From positions 1,190 through 35,335 of the IMG/VR virus record IMGVR_UViG_3300030099_005449: a stretch of 34,146 bases of DNA. The stretch is one strand, 5' to 3'. A program made the position numbers and the translations under genes. This document shows, piece by piece, positions 7,437 through 16,618 of this stretch. Origin of the DNA: a virus. The notes below the pieces were generated by a model. That model made no database searches. It worked only from the letters and a program-made list of their open reading frames with translations, and was not told the DNA's origin. The first letter of the stretch is position 1. Every line of letters starts with the position of its first letter.

Positions 7437-10400
7437 ATGTCGTCTGAAAAATTTGTACCAATACCAGAAACCTTAACAGAAAAAGATTTTAGAAAAAAAC
7501 CAATAGAAGCTGGTCTTGCTGATTATTTTAATTTAGGTGATGAGGTACCTAATAATGAAGTTGGTGCTTTTACAGCCATGCTAGCAGGTGCTGCTGATGG
7601 TTTTATAAAAGTTCCTTATGGTTTTGTGCAATTAGGTGCAGAAATATTAGATGCTTTTCAAGAAGATGGTATTTCAGTTGATCAAGGTTATGTAGCTAGG
7701 TTAGATAAAGCTTTTTATGATACCTATGTTGGTAAAGTATCTAAACAGTTAGAAGAAACAGCAAGGCAAAGAGCAGCAGGAAGGTTAGTTTCTGCTTTTG
7801 TTCAAGTATATAATACGGCAAAAATTGGTACTAATCTTACAATTAAAGGTGCAGAAAAAGCAAAAGCCATTGCTAATAAATATATTACTGCAGCTAAAAA
7901 TAATAAAGTCGTTATACCAAGCAATAATAATTTAAAAGCACTTAAAAAAGCAAAAGATTTAAATAAACTATCAGGCACACAAAGATTTGCTGCTGTGGTT
8001 GGTGGTGGCGGAGGAGGCACGTCTTTCGTTGTGGATATAGAGGACATTGGAACTTTTGGTGATGTTTTTGGTGGTCCTACAGCTATAGATCGAGAGGATA
8101 GAGCTACGGCACAAGATGATGCTATAAGAAAATTGAGTAATCGATTTAAGTTTGGAACAGAGAACACCTTAATCACTGTACCATTTGTTTATGGTGGTAA
8201 ATTAATTGGTAATTTATTAGCAAAGCAAAGTAAAGATTTAGCTTATAGTAATTCACGAATTGAAAGATTTATCGATAAAAGACTTAGAGAGCCTTTTCAA
8301 GCCAGAGGTAAAAAAGATCCTACGCTCTTTGAAGAACAAATAAAAGCATTAGGTCGAATTGAACGAAGAGATTTAACTGCAAAAGATCTTGTAAAAGATA
8401 TTGATGTTAATTTAGCCAAAGTTGTTCAGAGATCAAAACCACTTACTAATGATGGAACACCAGGTCGTGTACTAGGTAAAATGGATGAATTATTATTTTC
8501 TGGTCAAGACGCAACTATTGGTAATCGAATTGTATTTAATGGATTCGATGAAAAAAAATTAAAAGAATTTAAAGATTATGTAGGTAATTTTGGAATTGTA
8601 GATGAACAAGCAACTATATTAGTTGATACACTAACTAATGTTAGAAATGCAATGAACACGGCTAAAAATGCTTTGTTTGGTGGTCGAGCAACTCCGTTAA
8701 ATATAAAAGAATTTAATGAAATTATGTCTGAAAGATTTACTAATTTTTTTAGATCAGAGTATAAAATATTTACCAATAAAAATTTTTTTGGTGTAAAAAA
8801 TTATAAACCTACACAAGAATCTATTAATGACGTAAAACAAATTATAGCTAGATATGGGCAAAGTATTGGTAAAGTTTACGATGATACAGACTTAGACCTT
8901 TTAACTGAGGGTATTTTAAAAAATGTTAGACAAAATTCTACAACAAAAACTCCAGAGTTTCCTATTCCAACTCAAGTGTTAGATGATAAAGCCACTCAAC
9001 TAGTAAATATTGCGAACAGTGTAAAACAAAATAAATTTGTAGCAACTGATTTTATTAAAACAAAATCTGATTTAAAAAATTTAGAAAGATTTTTTGGAGT
9101 TACTAGAGATCCAAGAGAGACCCTATTTAATTATATTCATGATTTAGGACAACTTGTAGCTAAAGATAAGTTTTACCGAAATATTGTAAAAGCTAGTGAT
9201 GAGGCAAGAGCAAAAGGCGAGAGAGCTATACTTTATCCAACTTACGAAGAGGCGGTTCGTGCGTTTCCAAAAACAGACGTCATATCCTCACCTAGAGGAC
9301 TACAACTAGAATCTAAATTAGGAAAAAACTATGTGCCACCTGTCAATGGTTATTTTACTAGAACAGATTTTGCAAAAGCTTTAGATTTTGCAGAGAAAGC
9401 ACCACTAGAAGATTTAGCTAAGTCAACACTTTATAGAAATTTAGTGTTAATACCAAAAGGTATGGCACAAATATCAAAAACAGTTTTAGGTCCATTTACA
9501 CATACTCGTAACTTTGCAACTGCAGGGACGTTTGTAAGTATGAACGGAAACTTATTTAAAAACCCTGCATTTCTGGTAAAAAATTTTAAACGATCTTTCA
9601 ATACAGTTCAACCACAATTTCTTTACCGTAACTTACCAAGAGACCAAGCGTTGTATAAATTTTTATTAGATGAAAGAGTTGCAAGTAGTAGTGCAACCTA
9701 CAAAGATATTACTGGATTGTTTGATGATATTGGAAAAGGCGGTGATGTATTTGATCGAATATTTAAAGGCTTTGGTAAAACCATGAGTAAAATTTATAAA
9801 GGTGCTCAAGATCTATATCTTTCAGAGGATGATATTTTTAAAATATTTAGTTTTTTAGCTGAATTTGATAATTTAAAAAATGCGCACAAAGCAGCACTGC
9901 GAGCAGGTAAAATTAAAAAACTTCCAGCAGATATTGCTTTGATGCGTGAAGCTGCAGATATTGTAAGAAATACAGTGCCAAACTATGCACTAACAGGAAG
10001 TTTTATTCAAGCATCAAGAAGATCACCGCTTGGAAACTTTGTTTCCTTTGCATCTGAGATGGTTAGAACAACAGGAAACTCTGTTCAACTATCATTAAAA
10101 CATCTTAATGATCCAATTAGAAGTGGTATGGGAGCGAGAAGATTATTTGGTAATGCTTTTACACTCGTAGGACTTGGTTATGTTATTCCAGAAATTTTGA
10201 GAGGACTTTATGGAATTAGTAAGGAGGCGTTAGCAGCTATGAGAGAATTTTTACCAAGCTTTTCTGAGGACTCCACACTTTTTGGTCCTTATCGTAACGA
10301 AAAAGGCGAATATATGTATGTAGATCTTAGTCAGGCTTTACCTTACGATACTGTAACCAACCCGTTAGAAAGTGTTGTTTCTGGTGTGGCAAGAGAACAA

Positions 10401-11450
10401 ACCTTTGACCCAGACTCACCATTAATAAAAGGATTTGTTGAAGGAACAGCTAGAGCTATTGCTAGAGGTATTAGACCTTTTGTTGATGAGTCTATTTGGA
10501 TTTCTACATTTTTAGATATTTTTGTAAGAGGTGGACGTACTAAACCAACAAGAGACTTTCCTGATGGTAGAAGAATTGTAAATCCTGAGGCACCACTGGG
10601 CGATAAAATTGTTGCCATATCAGAGTATGTAACTAGAAAATTAGCACCTGGTTCTATACAACAGTTAGAAAGATTGTATGATGCAGCGTTAAATAAACCC
10701 GGTGATAAATATGGTAAAAAATATGAAATACCAGATGAACTTAGAGGATTTATTGGATTACGCAGTGTTAAATTAGATTTAGATCAAGGAATAAGATCTA
10801 AAATAGCTAGCTTTCAAAGAAAAATTCGTGACTCTAGAGCTTTATTAACTACAGAAACAGGTCGAGGTGGGCCAGTAACAGAAAATGATATTATTAGACA
10901 ATACATAAAAGCAAATAAAGCAAGATATAATGCTATGTCTGAATTAAGAAGAATGGTAGATGCTGCCAATGTTTTAAAATATGATAAGGGTAAATTATTT
11001 ATCACATTTGATAAAAAAAATTTAAAAAAAACATATAATTTTATTCAAGCTAATCAATATCAACCTCTAAAAATTACGCCAGGTTTTAAAGAAAGACAAA
11101 GAGAAATCGCAGAGACTTTACAAGAAAATTTTGAAACACAAAAATTTCGTTCTCCTGTAAATAGAAAGGCTCTTAAGCAAATTGCTAGAATACAAAGAAA
11201 ATTAAGTAGATTAAAACTAAATAAAAATTTTGATCAAGAAATAAATGTGAAAGATTATTTATTACCTGAACCAGGTGCACAAAGTTCTTTACCTATACAG
11301 GCTCCACAAACACCACAACCAAACCCAGCTGTGGTTACACCACCTGTTCAACCTGCTGTGGCTGCACAAAGTGGCTTGACACCAACGGAGGAGGCTTTAT
11401 TATCACCATCAGAAAAAGCAATCAGACTACGTCAAAGGGGACTAGGATAA
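7437..11450 (+). CDS. Giant internal virion protein, 1337 aa
   Basis: The largest gene of the window. The product is mainly helical and Lys/Asn/Phe-rich. It contains a stretch near 36-70 with hydrophobic patches (GAFTAMLAGAADGFIKVPYG), a Gly run at about 188-194, and a central block near 670-890 with the order TRNFATAGT, then YLSEDDIFKIFSFLAE, KAALRAG, DIVRNTVPNYAL, RRSPLGNFVSFASEMVR. This succession (membrane-proximal Y-x-x-D, aligned aromatic and Ala-rich helices, then R-x-SP-x-x-x-F) recalls the 'large polyvalent protein' helical modules of other phages, a tentative match. The tail is Pro/Gln-rich (about 1275-1310). I see no lytic transglycosylase or protease motif. Probable ejectosome or core protein, by size and position. 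Confidence 0.55.
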   Translation: MSSEKFVPIPETLTEKDFRKKPIEAGLADYFNLGDEVPNNEVGAFTAMLAGAADGFIKVPYGFVQLGAEILDAFQEDGISVDQGYVARLDKAFYDTYVGKVSKQLEETARQRAAGRLVSAFVQVYNTAKIGTNLTIKGAEKAKAIANKYITAAKNNKVVIPSNNNLKALKKAKDLNKLSGTQRFAAVVGGGGGGTSFVVDIEDIGTFGDVFGGPTAIDREDRATAQDDAIRKLSNRFKFGTENTLITVPFVYGGKLIGNLLAKQSKDLAYSNSRIERFIDKRLREPFQARGKKDPTLFEEQIKALGRIERRDLTAKDLVKDIDVNLAKVVQRSKPLTNDGTPGRVLGKMDELLFSGQDATIGNRIVFNGFDEKKLKEFKDYVGNFGIVDEQATILVDTLTNVRNAMNTAKNALFGGRATPLNIKEFNEIMSERFTNFFRSEYKIFTNKNFFGVKNYKPTQESINDVKQIIARYGQSIGKVYDDTDLDLLTEGILKNVRQNSTTKTPEFPIPTQVLDDKATQLVNIANSVKQNKFVATDFIKTKSDLKNLERFFGVTRDPRETLFNYIHDLGQLVAKDKFYRNIVKASDEARAKGERAILYPTYEEAVRAFPKTDVISSPRGLQLESKLGKNYVPPVNGYFTRTDFAKALDFAEKAPLEDLAKSTLYRNLVLIPKGMAQISKTVLGPFTHTRNFATAGTFVSMNGNLFKNPAFLVKNFKRSFNTVQPQFLYRNLPRDQALYKFLLDERVASSSATYKDITGLFDDIGKGGDVFDRIFKGFGKTMSKIYKGAQDLYLSEDDIFKIFSFLAEFDNLKNAHKAALRAGKIKKLPADIALMREAADIVRNTVPNYALTGSFIQASRRSPLGNFVSFASEMVRTTGNSVQLSLKHLNDPIRSGMGARRLFGNAFTLVGLGYVIPEILRGLYGISKEALAAMREFLPSFSEDSTLFGPYRNEKGEYMYVDLSQALPYDTVTNPLESVVSGVAREQTFDPDSPLIKGFVEGTARAIARGIRPFVDESIWISTFLDIFVRGGRTKPTRDFPDGRRIVNPEAPLGDKIVAISEYVTRKLAPGSIQQLERLYDAALNKPGDKYGKKYEIPDELRGFIGLRSVKLDLDQGIRSKIASFQRKIRDSRALLTTETGRGGPVTENDIIRQYIKANKARYNAMSELRRMVDAANVLKYDKGKLFITFDKKNLKKTYNFIQANQYQPLKITPGFKERQREIAETLQENFETQKFRSPVNRKALKQIARIQRKLSRLKLNKNFDQEINVKDYLLPEPGAQSSLPIQAPQTPQPNPAVVTPPVQPAVAAQSGLTPTEEALLSPSEKAIRLRQRGLG

Positions 11451-11662
11451 TGGCAAAAGAACCTAAAACAACTGGTGAACATATTGTAGCTTTGTATGGT
11501 TACATTACAGGTTTAAAAAAAGATATTCATTCAATAAAGAATAATCACCTTAAACACATGCACCAGGACATAGATAAAACATCTAAAAAGATAGATTACG
11601 TTCTAGGGCTGATTATTACTGGATTAGCTTTTTTAGCTGCAAAAGGCCTAGATTTACTATAA
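11450..11662 (+). CDS. Small coiled-coil plus membrane protein, XhlA/holin-like
   Basis: Seventy residues: a hydrophilic N-terminal half with heptad-like spacing (ITGLKKDIHSIKNNHLKHMH, then DIDKTSKKIDYV) followed by one membrane segment at about 49-68 (LGLIITGLAFLAAKGLDLL). A cytoplasmic coiled coil with a C-terminal hydrophobic helix is the layout of XhlA-type haemolysin/holin accessory proteins. The start overlaps the stop of the giant virion gene by one base and it is the last gene of the late operon. The endolysin is 12 kb away, so a holin role is plausible but unproven; a membrane-attached virion protein is the alternative. Confidence 0.5.
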   Translation: MAKEPKTTGEHIVALYGYITGLKKDIHSIKNNHLKHMHQDIDKTSKKIDYVLGLIITGLAFLAAKGLDLL

Positions 11663-11790
11663 AAAAACCCTCTCAGATGCCCCAGAATTAACGAAACGAC
11701 ATCTTCATGACCTGTGGTACCTCCAAAATTATGCTAAAAAATGTATAAATGATATAGCTAGAAAAGCTATGAATAGCACAACTATTGCTT
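11663..11790. other. Junction between convergent late operon and helicase gene
   Basis: The 128-base gap separates two converging genes. It contains a short inverted repeat ATAGCT-AGAAA-AGCTAT (11754-11770) but no T-run follows on either strand, so I cannot call a strong terminator. A rightward frame stays open from about 11652 across the gap (reading T-L-S-D-A-P-E-L-T-K-R) but has no good start codon and soon runs antisense to the helicase, so it is not called. Confidence 0.3.
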
Positions 11791-13224
11791 TCATATCCAC
11801 TCCTTTAATTCTTCACCCATTATTTGAGTTGCAATATTTATTTTTCTACGAAGGGCTTTTACAATTCTTTCATCAACTGTCTTTTCACAAATAATATCGA
11901 TGTAGGTCATATTTTTAGTTTGACCGATACGATCTATTCTAGCTTCAGACTGTTGACGTTTTTCTAAATCATATCCGTTAGAATAATAAACCATGGTTGA
12001 TGCACCTGTCAGCGTAATACCAAAACCAGCTGTTTGTGGTGTGCCCACAATAAATCTAACTTTACTATCTGGGTTTTGTATTTCACGTATTGCTTTCTGC
12101 CTATCTGCATCGGATGTATCACCGTAATACGTTACTACAGAATTATCCCCATACTCTTTTTTTAAATGTTCTACAATTGTTTGTATGTCGTACCTCCAAT
12201 GTGCCCATATTACAACTTTTCCACTGATCTCATCTAAAATGTTGATAAGTTCTTTAATACGATTGTTTTTTATTATCTGTATCTCACCGTCATCAGAGGT
12301 AAAATGACCTGATGTAATTTGTTGAAGTCTCATGAGTTGGGTCACAACATTTTTAGTTGTTAACATTTTACCATTTAACACAGCTAATGCTTGTTGTTTC
12401 ATTTGTTTGTAAATTTTATCTTGTTCATCAGTAAGTTGAATAATACGTTTCATGTATGTTTTTTCAGGAAGATCTAAACAATCATCTTTTAAAATTCTGT
12501 ATGAAAAAGGTTTTATTTTTTCTGTTAACTCATTAAGGTTTCGATAACCCACTACAATTTGAACAGATCGACCACCAAAGTTTGCAGTTCTCATCATAGC
12601 ATATCTAACTCTAAAACTATAATAAGACTCATGACCCAATAACCACGGATCAAGGAACTTGCACTGACTAAATAAATCTAACGGTGATTTTGTTACTGGT
12701 GATCCAGTTAAAATTCTTCTGTAACTACATTGCTCTGATAATGATAAAATATTTTTTGTTCGTTTAGCACTAGGATTTTTTATTGTAGTTGACTCATCAA
12801 TAGCCATCATGGCACGATGGCAAGATAAAAATTTAGTTGCAAACTCTGTGCCTTTTTTAGTTGAAAGAGCCTCAACATTCATAATTAATATATTTAAATG
12901 TTCACCAGTTTTAAGTAAACTATTTAACTTTTGTCTTTGTTTTTCATTAATAAGAGACTGCCAAACCACAACATTTTTCTCTATGTGATCAACCATATGA
13001 GTTGGTATCTCTGAGTCAGACCAATTTTTATACACACCTTTAGGTGCCACAATTAAGACACCATTGATCTTACCATTATCATAAAGCATTGAAATATTGT
13101 CAATTAATACTTTAGATTTACCTGTACCCATCTCCATAAAGTAGGCAAAAACTTGTTTTTTCCATGACATTTCTAACGCTTGTAATTGATGCGCGAATGG
13201 CTTTGTTTTAAATTTATAATTCAT
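11791..13224 (-). CDS. SNF2-family (SF2) DNA helicase
   Basis: The 477-residue product carries the ordered SF2/SNF2 motifs: Q-region FAHQLQAL (10-17), Walker A MGTGKSK (32-38), motif Ia LIVAPKGVYKNW (57-68), motif II DEST (143-146), motif III LTGSP (172-176), motif IV-like VIWAHW, motif V TPQTAGFGITLTGAS and motif VI SEARIDRIGQT near the C-terminus. These drive ATP-dependent translocation on duplex DNA; phage members are thought to help replication, recombination or branch migration. It is the only large gene on the minus strand of the left half, facing the late operon and divergent from the replication genes. An AGAAAG stretch about 16 bases before the ATG may serve as ribosome-binding site. 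Confidence 0.92.
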   Translation of the reverse strand: MNYKFKTKPFAHQLQALEMSWKKQVFAYFMEMGTGKSKVLIDNISMLYDNGKINGVLIVAPKGVYKNWSDSEIPTHMVDHIEKNVVVWQSLINEKQRQKLNSLLKTGEHLNILIMNVEALSTKKGTEFATKFLSCHRAMMAIDESTTIKNPSAKRTKNILSLSEQCSYRRILTGSPVTKSPLDLFSQCKFLDPWLLGHESYYSFRVRYAMMRTANFGGRSVQIVVGYRNLNELTEKIKPFSYRILKDDCLDLPEKTYMKRIIQLTDEQDKIYKQMKQQALAVLNGKMLTTKNVVTQLMRLQQITSGHFTSDDGEIQIIKNNRIKELINILDEISGKVVIWAHWRYDIQTIVEHLKKEYGDNSVVTYYGDTSDADRQKAIREIQNPDSKVRFIVGTPQTAGFGITLTGASTMVYYSNGYDLEKRQQSEARIDRIGQTKNMTYIDIICEKTVDERIVKALRRKINIATQIMGEELKEWI

Positions 13225-13243
13225 ATTTTAATTTTTCTTTCTA

Positions 13244-13271
13244 TTGACAGGGCCTACCAAAAGTATATAGC
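13244..13271 (+). promoter_or_regulatory. Sigma70-type promoter for the replication module
   Basis: TTGACA (13244-13249), 16 bases, TATAGC (13266-13271), 15 bases before the ATG at 13287. The -35 is a perfect consensus; the -10 is weaker. A TGTCAA at 13274-13279 makes an inverted partner of the -35; read leftward it could be a -35 for the helicase gene, but its -10 would be TAGGCC, which is poor. Confidence 0.6.
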
Positions 13272-13286
13272 TTTGTCAAGAAAGTT

Positions 13287-13646
13287 ATGAAAGAAAACAC
13301 TGTATATGTACTACAAGATGTACCTGGGACACGAGAGGGTCGTCCTAAAATTAACATAATTGGTGCAGCTGAATATGGTGAGTTAAAAATATTATTGCCA
13401 GAAACTTCGCAAATTATTTTTTCACCAGGTCCATTAATATTTAAATTAAGAAAATTATTAAGAGACTTTAAATCAAATGATTACATTTTACTTACAGGTG
13501 ATCCTGCTATTATTGGAGTCGCATGTTGTATTGTTTCAGACATAAACAATGGTTCTTACAATCTTTTGAAATGGGATAAACAAGAAAGAAGATATTACCC
13601 AATAAAAATAAATATCTATGAGAAAGGTAAAATAGATGACAATTAA
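13287..13646 (+). CDS. Conserved marine-phage hypothetical protein, 119 aa
   Basis: First gene of the rightward replication block. The sequence has a short N-terminal strand (TVYVLQDVPGTREGRPKINI), a central helix ending LRKLLRDFKSNDYILLTGDP, then IIGVACCIVSD and a C-terminal YNLLKWDKQERRYYPIKI. The phrase GDP...IG.A...N.G....LKWD recurs in many environmental phage genomes I have seen, always near replication genes, with no known function. An AAGAAAG element lies directly before the ATG. It overlaps the next gene by 11 bases. Confidence 0.7.
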   Translation: MKENTVYVLQDVPGTREGRPKINIIGAAEYGELKILLPETSQIIFSPGPLIFKLRKLLRDFKSNDYILLTGDPAIIGVACCIVSDINNGSYNLLKWDKQERRYYPIKINIYEKGKIDDN

Positions 13647-14184
13647 TTTTGAAGAAGACAAACAAGAAGTTTTAACTGGGATGGATGATGCAAATGCATT
13701 ATCATCACAAGTTTTGAAATTAAAAAATTTAGAAGATCAAATTAAAGATGCAGAGGATAATATAAAAAAATTAAAAGCAGAAGCTTTACATATTTCAGGT
13801 GATGTAATTCCAAACATGATGTCTGAAATGAATATTAAAACTATGAAATTAGAAGACGGCTCAGCAATAGAAGTAAAGCCCGTCTACGGTGCCTCGATAA
13901 CAGAAGCAAAAAAACAAGAGGCATTTCAATGGCTTCGAGATAACGACCTAGGTGACATCATTAAAAATGAAGTGACCGTTTCCTTTGGTCGTAACGAAGA
14001 TAACAAGGCTAGCAATTATGCAAACCTTGCCAAGGAGCGTGGGTTCGAACCGGTTCAAAAACTAAAAGTTGAACCCATGACTCTGAAAGCTTTAGTTCGT
14101 GAGCGTATCGAGTCCGGAGCAGATATGCCTACAGAACTATTTAACGTGTTCGCAGGAAACAGAACCAAAATAACAAGGAAATAA
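13636..14184 (+). CDS. Coiled-coil protein of replication module, 182 aa
   Basis: An acidic N-terminal part (1-20), then a clear coiled coil of about 21-50 (LKLKNLEDQIKDAEDNIKKL), then a compact conserved region: MKLEDGSAIEVKPVYGASI, EAFQWLRDNDLGDIIKNEV, SFGRNEDNKA. The last third (PMTLKALVRERIESGADMP) is helical. No nuclease, polymerase or ATPase motif is visible. Its place between the first replication-block gene and the following candidate DNA-binding gene suggests a replication accessory role, which is inference. Separated from the next gene by five bases. Confidence 0.65.
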   Translation: MTINFEEDKQEVLTGMDDANALSSQVLKLKNLEDQIKDAEDNIKKLKAEALHISGDVIPNMMSEMNIKTMKLEDGSAIEVKPVYGASITEAKKQEAFQWLRDNDLGDIIKNEVTVSFGRNEDNKASNYANLAKERGFEPVQKLKVEPMTLKALVRERIESGADMPTELFNVFAGNRTKITRK

Positions 14185-14189
14185 GAACG

Positions 14190-14954
14190 ATGAGCAAAGA
14201 ACAAGCAATGACGAAAAAAGAAAATGCGTTGCCTTCAAACATGTTTGAAGCTGACGCTGGCCAAGGTATTGGTAATCTAACTCAAGAAGATTTAGCATTA
14301 CCCTTTTTAAAAATACTTGGTCAATTATCTCCAGAAGTTAACAAAAGGGACGGTAAATATGTAGAGGGTGCAGAGCCTGGCATGATTTACAATTCAGTAA
14401 CTTCAGAATTATTTGATGGAGAAAAAGGATTAAATGTTATTCCGTGTCATTATAAATTGGAATACATTGAATGGAGAGACAGAGGCGATGGCCCAGGAGC
14501 TCCAGTTGCAATCCATCCATCAAACAGTGATATCTTATCACAAACAACTAGAGGGGCAGACTTCAAAGATAGATTACAAAACGGTAACTATATTGAGAAG
14601 ACAGCGAGTCACTTTGTGATAACGATGGGAGAAACACCATCAACCGCATTGATTGCCATGAAATCTACTCAATTAAAAATAAGTAGAAAATGGAATACAA
14701 TGATCAACCAAATAAAATTTAAAGGTTCCAAGGGTTTATTTACTCCGGCATCTTTTAGCCACATTTATAATCTAAAGACTGTGCAACAGTCTAATGATAA
14801 AGGTACATGGTTTGGTTGGGAAATTAGTAAAGTTGGTCAAGTGCAAGATGAAGCAACATACCAACAAGCTAAAAGTTTCTCTGAAAGCGTCTCTAAGGGA
14901 GATGTTGCAGTCAAACATGGTGAGACTTCTGAAAAATCAAATTCACCAATTTAG
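14190..14954 (+). CDS. Conserved phage protein, possible ssDNA-binding function
   Basis: A 254-residue soluble product. Conserved-looking blocks are GNLTQEDLALPFLKILGQLS (27-46), GAEPGMIYNSVT (59-70), then LNVIPCHYKLEYIEWRDRGD (80-99), and a long basic stretch in the second half. An acidic, Ser-rich C-terminal tail resembles the tails of phage single-stranded DNA-binding proteins, though the usual acidic tip is missing and it ends SNSPI. Position directly before primase and helicase fits an SSB, but I recognise no OB-fold signature. The call is therefore context based. Confidence 0.45.
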   Translation: MSKEQAMTKKENALPSNMFEADAGQGIGNLTQEDLALPFLKILGQLSPEVNKRDGKYVEGAEPGMIYNSVTSELFDGEKGLNVIPCHYKLEYIEWRDRGDGPGAPVAIHPSNSDILSQTTRGADFKDRLQNGNYIEKTASHFVITMGETPSTALIAMKSTQLKISRKWNTMINQIKFKGSKGLFTPASFSHIYNLKTVQQSNDKGTWFGWEISKVGQVQDEATYQQAKSFSESVSKGDVAVKHGETSEKSNSPI

Positions 14955-14964
14955 TTTAAACATC

Positions 14965-14988
14965 GATGGGCAGGTTAAACTGCCCATC
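14965..14988 (+). promoter_or_regulatory. Perfect intergenic hairpin before the primase gene
   Basis: GATGGGCAG (14965-14973), loop GTTAAA, CTGCCCATC (14980-14988): a 9-bp perfect stem in the only gap of the replication operon, 13 bases before the primase ATG. No U-run follows, so it is more likely an mRNA processing or stabilising element, or an attenuator, than a classic terminator. Confidence 0.6.
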
Positions 14989-15001
14989 AAGAAAGTAGAA
15001 T

Positions 15002-16618
15002 ATGGAGAGCAGGTTTATAAAAATATTTTCTGGTCTAGAGCGTAATTATGGATACTGTAATGTAAAAAATGGTTATACTGATCCCGATACAGGAAAATTA
15101 AAATTTAAACCAGGTGATTATGGTTGGTCACAAGATGCAGTCACAGATCAAGATTATTTCGATCATTTAAACGGAGAAAAATCTATTGGTATTCAACCTT
15201 GCGATGACGAGGGTATGGCACGTTTTGGTGCAATAGATATTGACCCTGAGCGATACAAAGATTTTAACGCAAAGTATTTTTTTGATATTATTGTTAAATG
15301 GAGTTTACCTGTTGTACCTGTAAAATCTAAAAGTGGTGGTTTACACATTTTTGTATTTTTAAATAAAAAAATTAAAGCTAGCTTAATTAGAAACTTTTTA
15401 GATAAATTATTATTTACATTTAAATTAAAACAGACCACAGAAATATTTCCAAAGCAAACAGAACTAGGGACCACGGACGATGGAACAAAGATTAATGGTA
15501 ATTTTATCAATCTACCATACTACAATAAAACAGAACGAGTTGCAGTTAATCCACACGATGGAACAGAATTTACATTAGAACAATTTATACAAGTTGTAGA
15601 AACAAATTTACAGACACAAGAATCCATAGAAAATTTTGGATCTGAGATAATAAATAAACAATTAAAATTTGGAGACGAAGAGTTTAACGATGGTCCTCCA
15701 TGTTTGCAAGCATTAACTGAAAATAAATTAACTGACGGACGAGATAGATTTCTATATAATTATATGGTTTTTTCAAAAAAGAAATACCCTGATGACTGGG
15801 AGAAAAAAGTAGAAGCTGCAGCTAGAAAATATTTTGAGTATTCTCCAGAGTGGGATGATAACAGAGTTAAACTAAAAATTAGATCATGGAAAAAAGAAAC
15901 CAAGGGACATACTTGCACCGAAGATCCAATCGTTAATCATTGTGTAAAATCAGTTTGTGTTAGAAGAAAGTTTGGTATCGCATCAGACAAAAAGAAAACT
16001 TGGCCGATGCTATCTAACCTAGTGAAGTATGATTACAAACCAGAACCAGAGTTTTGGTTGACGGTCACACTACCTGACAAAGGTAGCGGAGAAACTAAAA
16101 AACAAATCGTAGCAAGAAGTATTGATAAACTAATTGAAATGAGAGAACTAAGAAAAATAATTGCAGCACAAACATCAGTCATTCCACCAAAAATAAAAGA
16201 TAACGATTTTCAAATTATTTTAGACACATTAAAAGATACAGAAGAAGTTATGCAACCAGCTTCTGGAACTAGCCCCGAAGAGCAGTTACACAAATATTTA
16301 AACGATTATATATTCCAAGTGATTGCAAAAACTTATGCATCATTTAAAAATGGGTCAACATTAATAGAAGAAGATCATGCATACTTTGTTTACGAACATT
16401 TTTTTAATCATTTAAAAAATAAAGATTGGAGAATAAAAGAAGACAGAACTGCAACACTTATGCAAAAAAATTATCATGCAGTATTTGGAGAGAGAAAAAG
16501 ATTTCCTAAATCAAAAGCACAAGGCATCTACTGTGTAAAAATATCTTTACAATATTTTACAAAAGAAGAAACTATGGATGAGGTCGTTGAGATGAAAAAT
16601 CAAGATGAGATCTTGTAG
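15002..16618 (+). CDS. AEP-type DNA primase, TOTE-like
   Basis: The 538-residue protein has the signature of archaeo-eukaryotic primases: GAIDID (76-81) with metal ligands Asp79 and Asp81, then KSKSGGLHIFVF (108-119) with the nucleotide-binding His115, followed by EIFPKQTELG and NFINLPYYN. This ordered set resembles the primase domain of TOTE conflict systems and of some phage primases. The C-terminal half (about 240-530) has a helical region with a CxC-like HTCTEDPIVNHC-VKSVC cluster near 300-316, possibly a metal site, and no Walker motifs. A separate helicase gene follows, overlapping by 14 bases, so priming and unwinding are split between two proteins. Confidence 0.8.
   Translation: MESRFIKIFSGLERNYGYCNVKNGYTDPDTGKLKFKPGDYGWSQDAVTDQDYFDHLNGEKSIGIQPCDDEGMARFGAIDIDPERYKDFNAKYFFDIIVKWSLPVVPVKSKSGGLHIFVFLNKKIKASLIRNFLDKLLFTFKLKQTTEIFPKQTELGTTDDGTKINGNFINLPYYNKTERVAVNPHDGTEFTLEQFIQVVETNLQTQESIENFGSEIINKQLKFGDEEFNDGPPCLQALTENKLTDGRDRFLYNYMVFSKKKYPDDWEKKVEAAARKYFEYSPEWDDNRVKLKIRSWKKETKGHTCTEDPIVNHCVKSVCVRRKFGIASDKKKTWPMLSNLVKYDYKPEPEFWLTVTLPDKGSGETKKQIVARSIDKLIEMRELRKIIAAQTSVIPPKIKDNDFQIILDTLKDTEEVMQPASGTSPEEQLHKYLNDYIFQVIAKTYASFKNGSTLIEEDHAYFVYEHFFNHLKNKDWRIKEDRTATLMQKNYHAVFGERKRFPKSKAQGIYCVKISLQYFTKEETMDEVVEMKNQDEIL

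Noticed and set aside
11652-11895. Rightward open frame across the convergent gap
   Set aside because: No start codon with a ribosome site, and most of it is antisense to the SNF2 helicase gene.
13251-13279. Leftward promoter for the SNF2 helicase from TGTCAA 13274-13279
   Set aside because: The -35 is perfect but the -10 at the right distance is TAGGCC, too poor to call.
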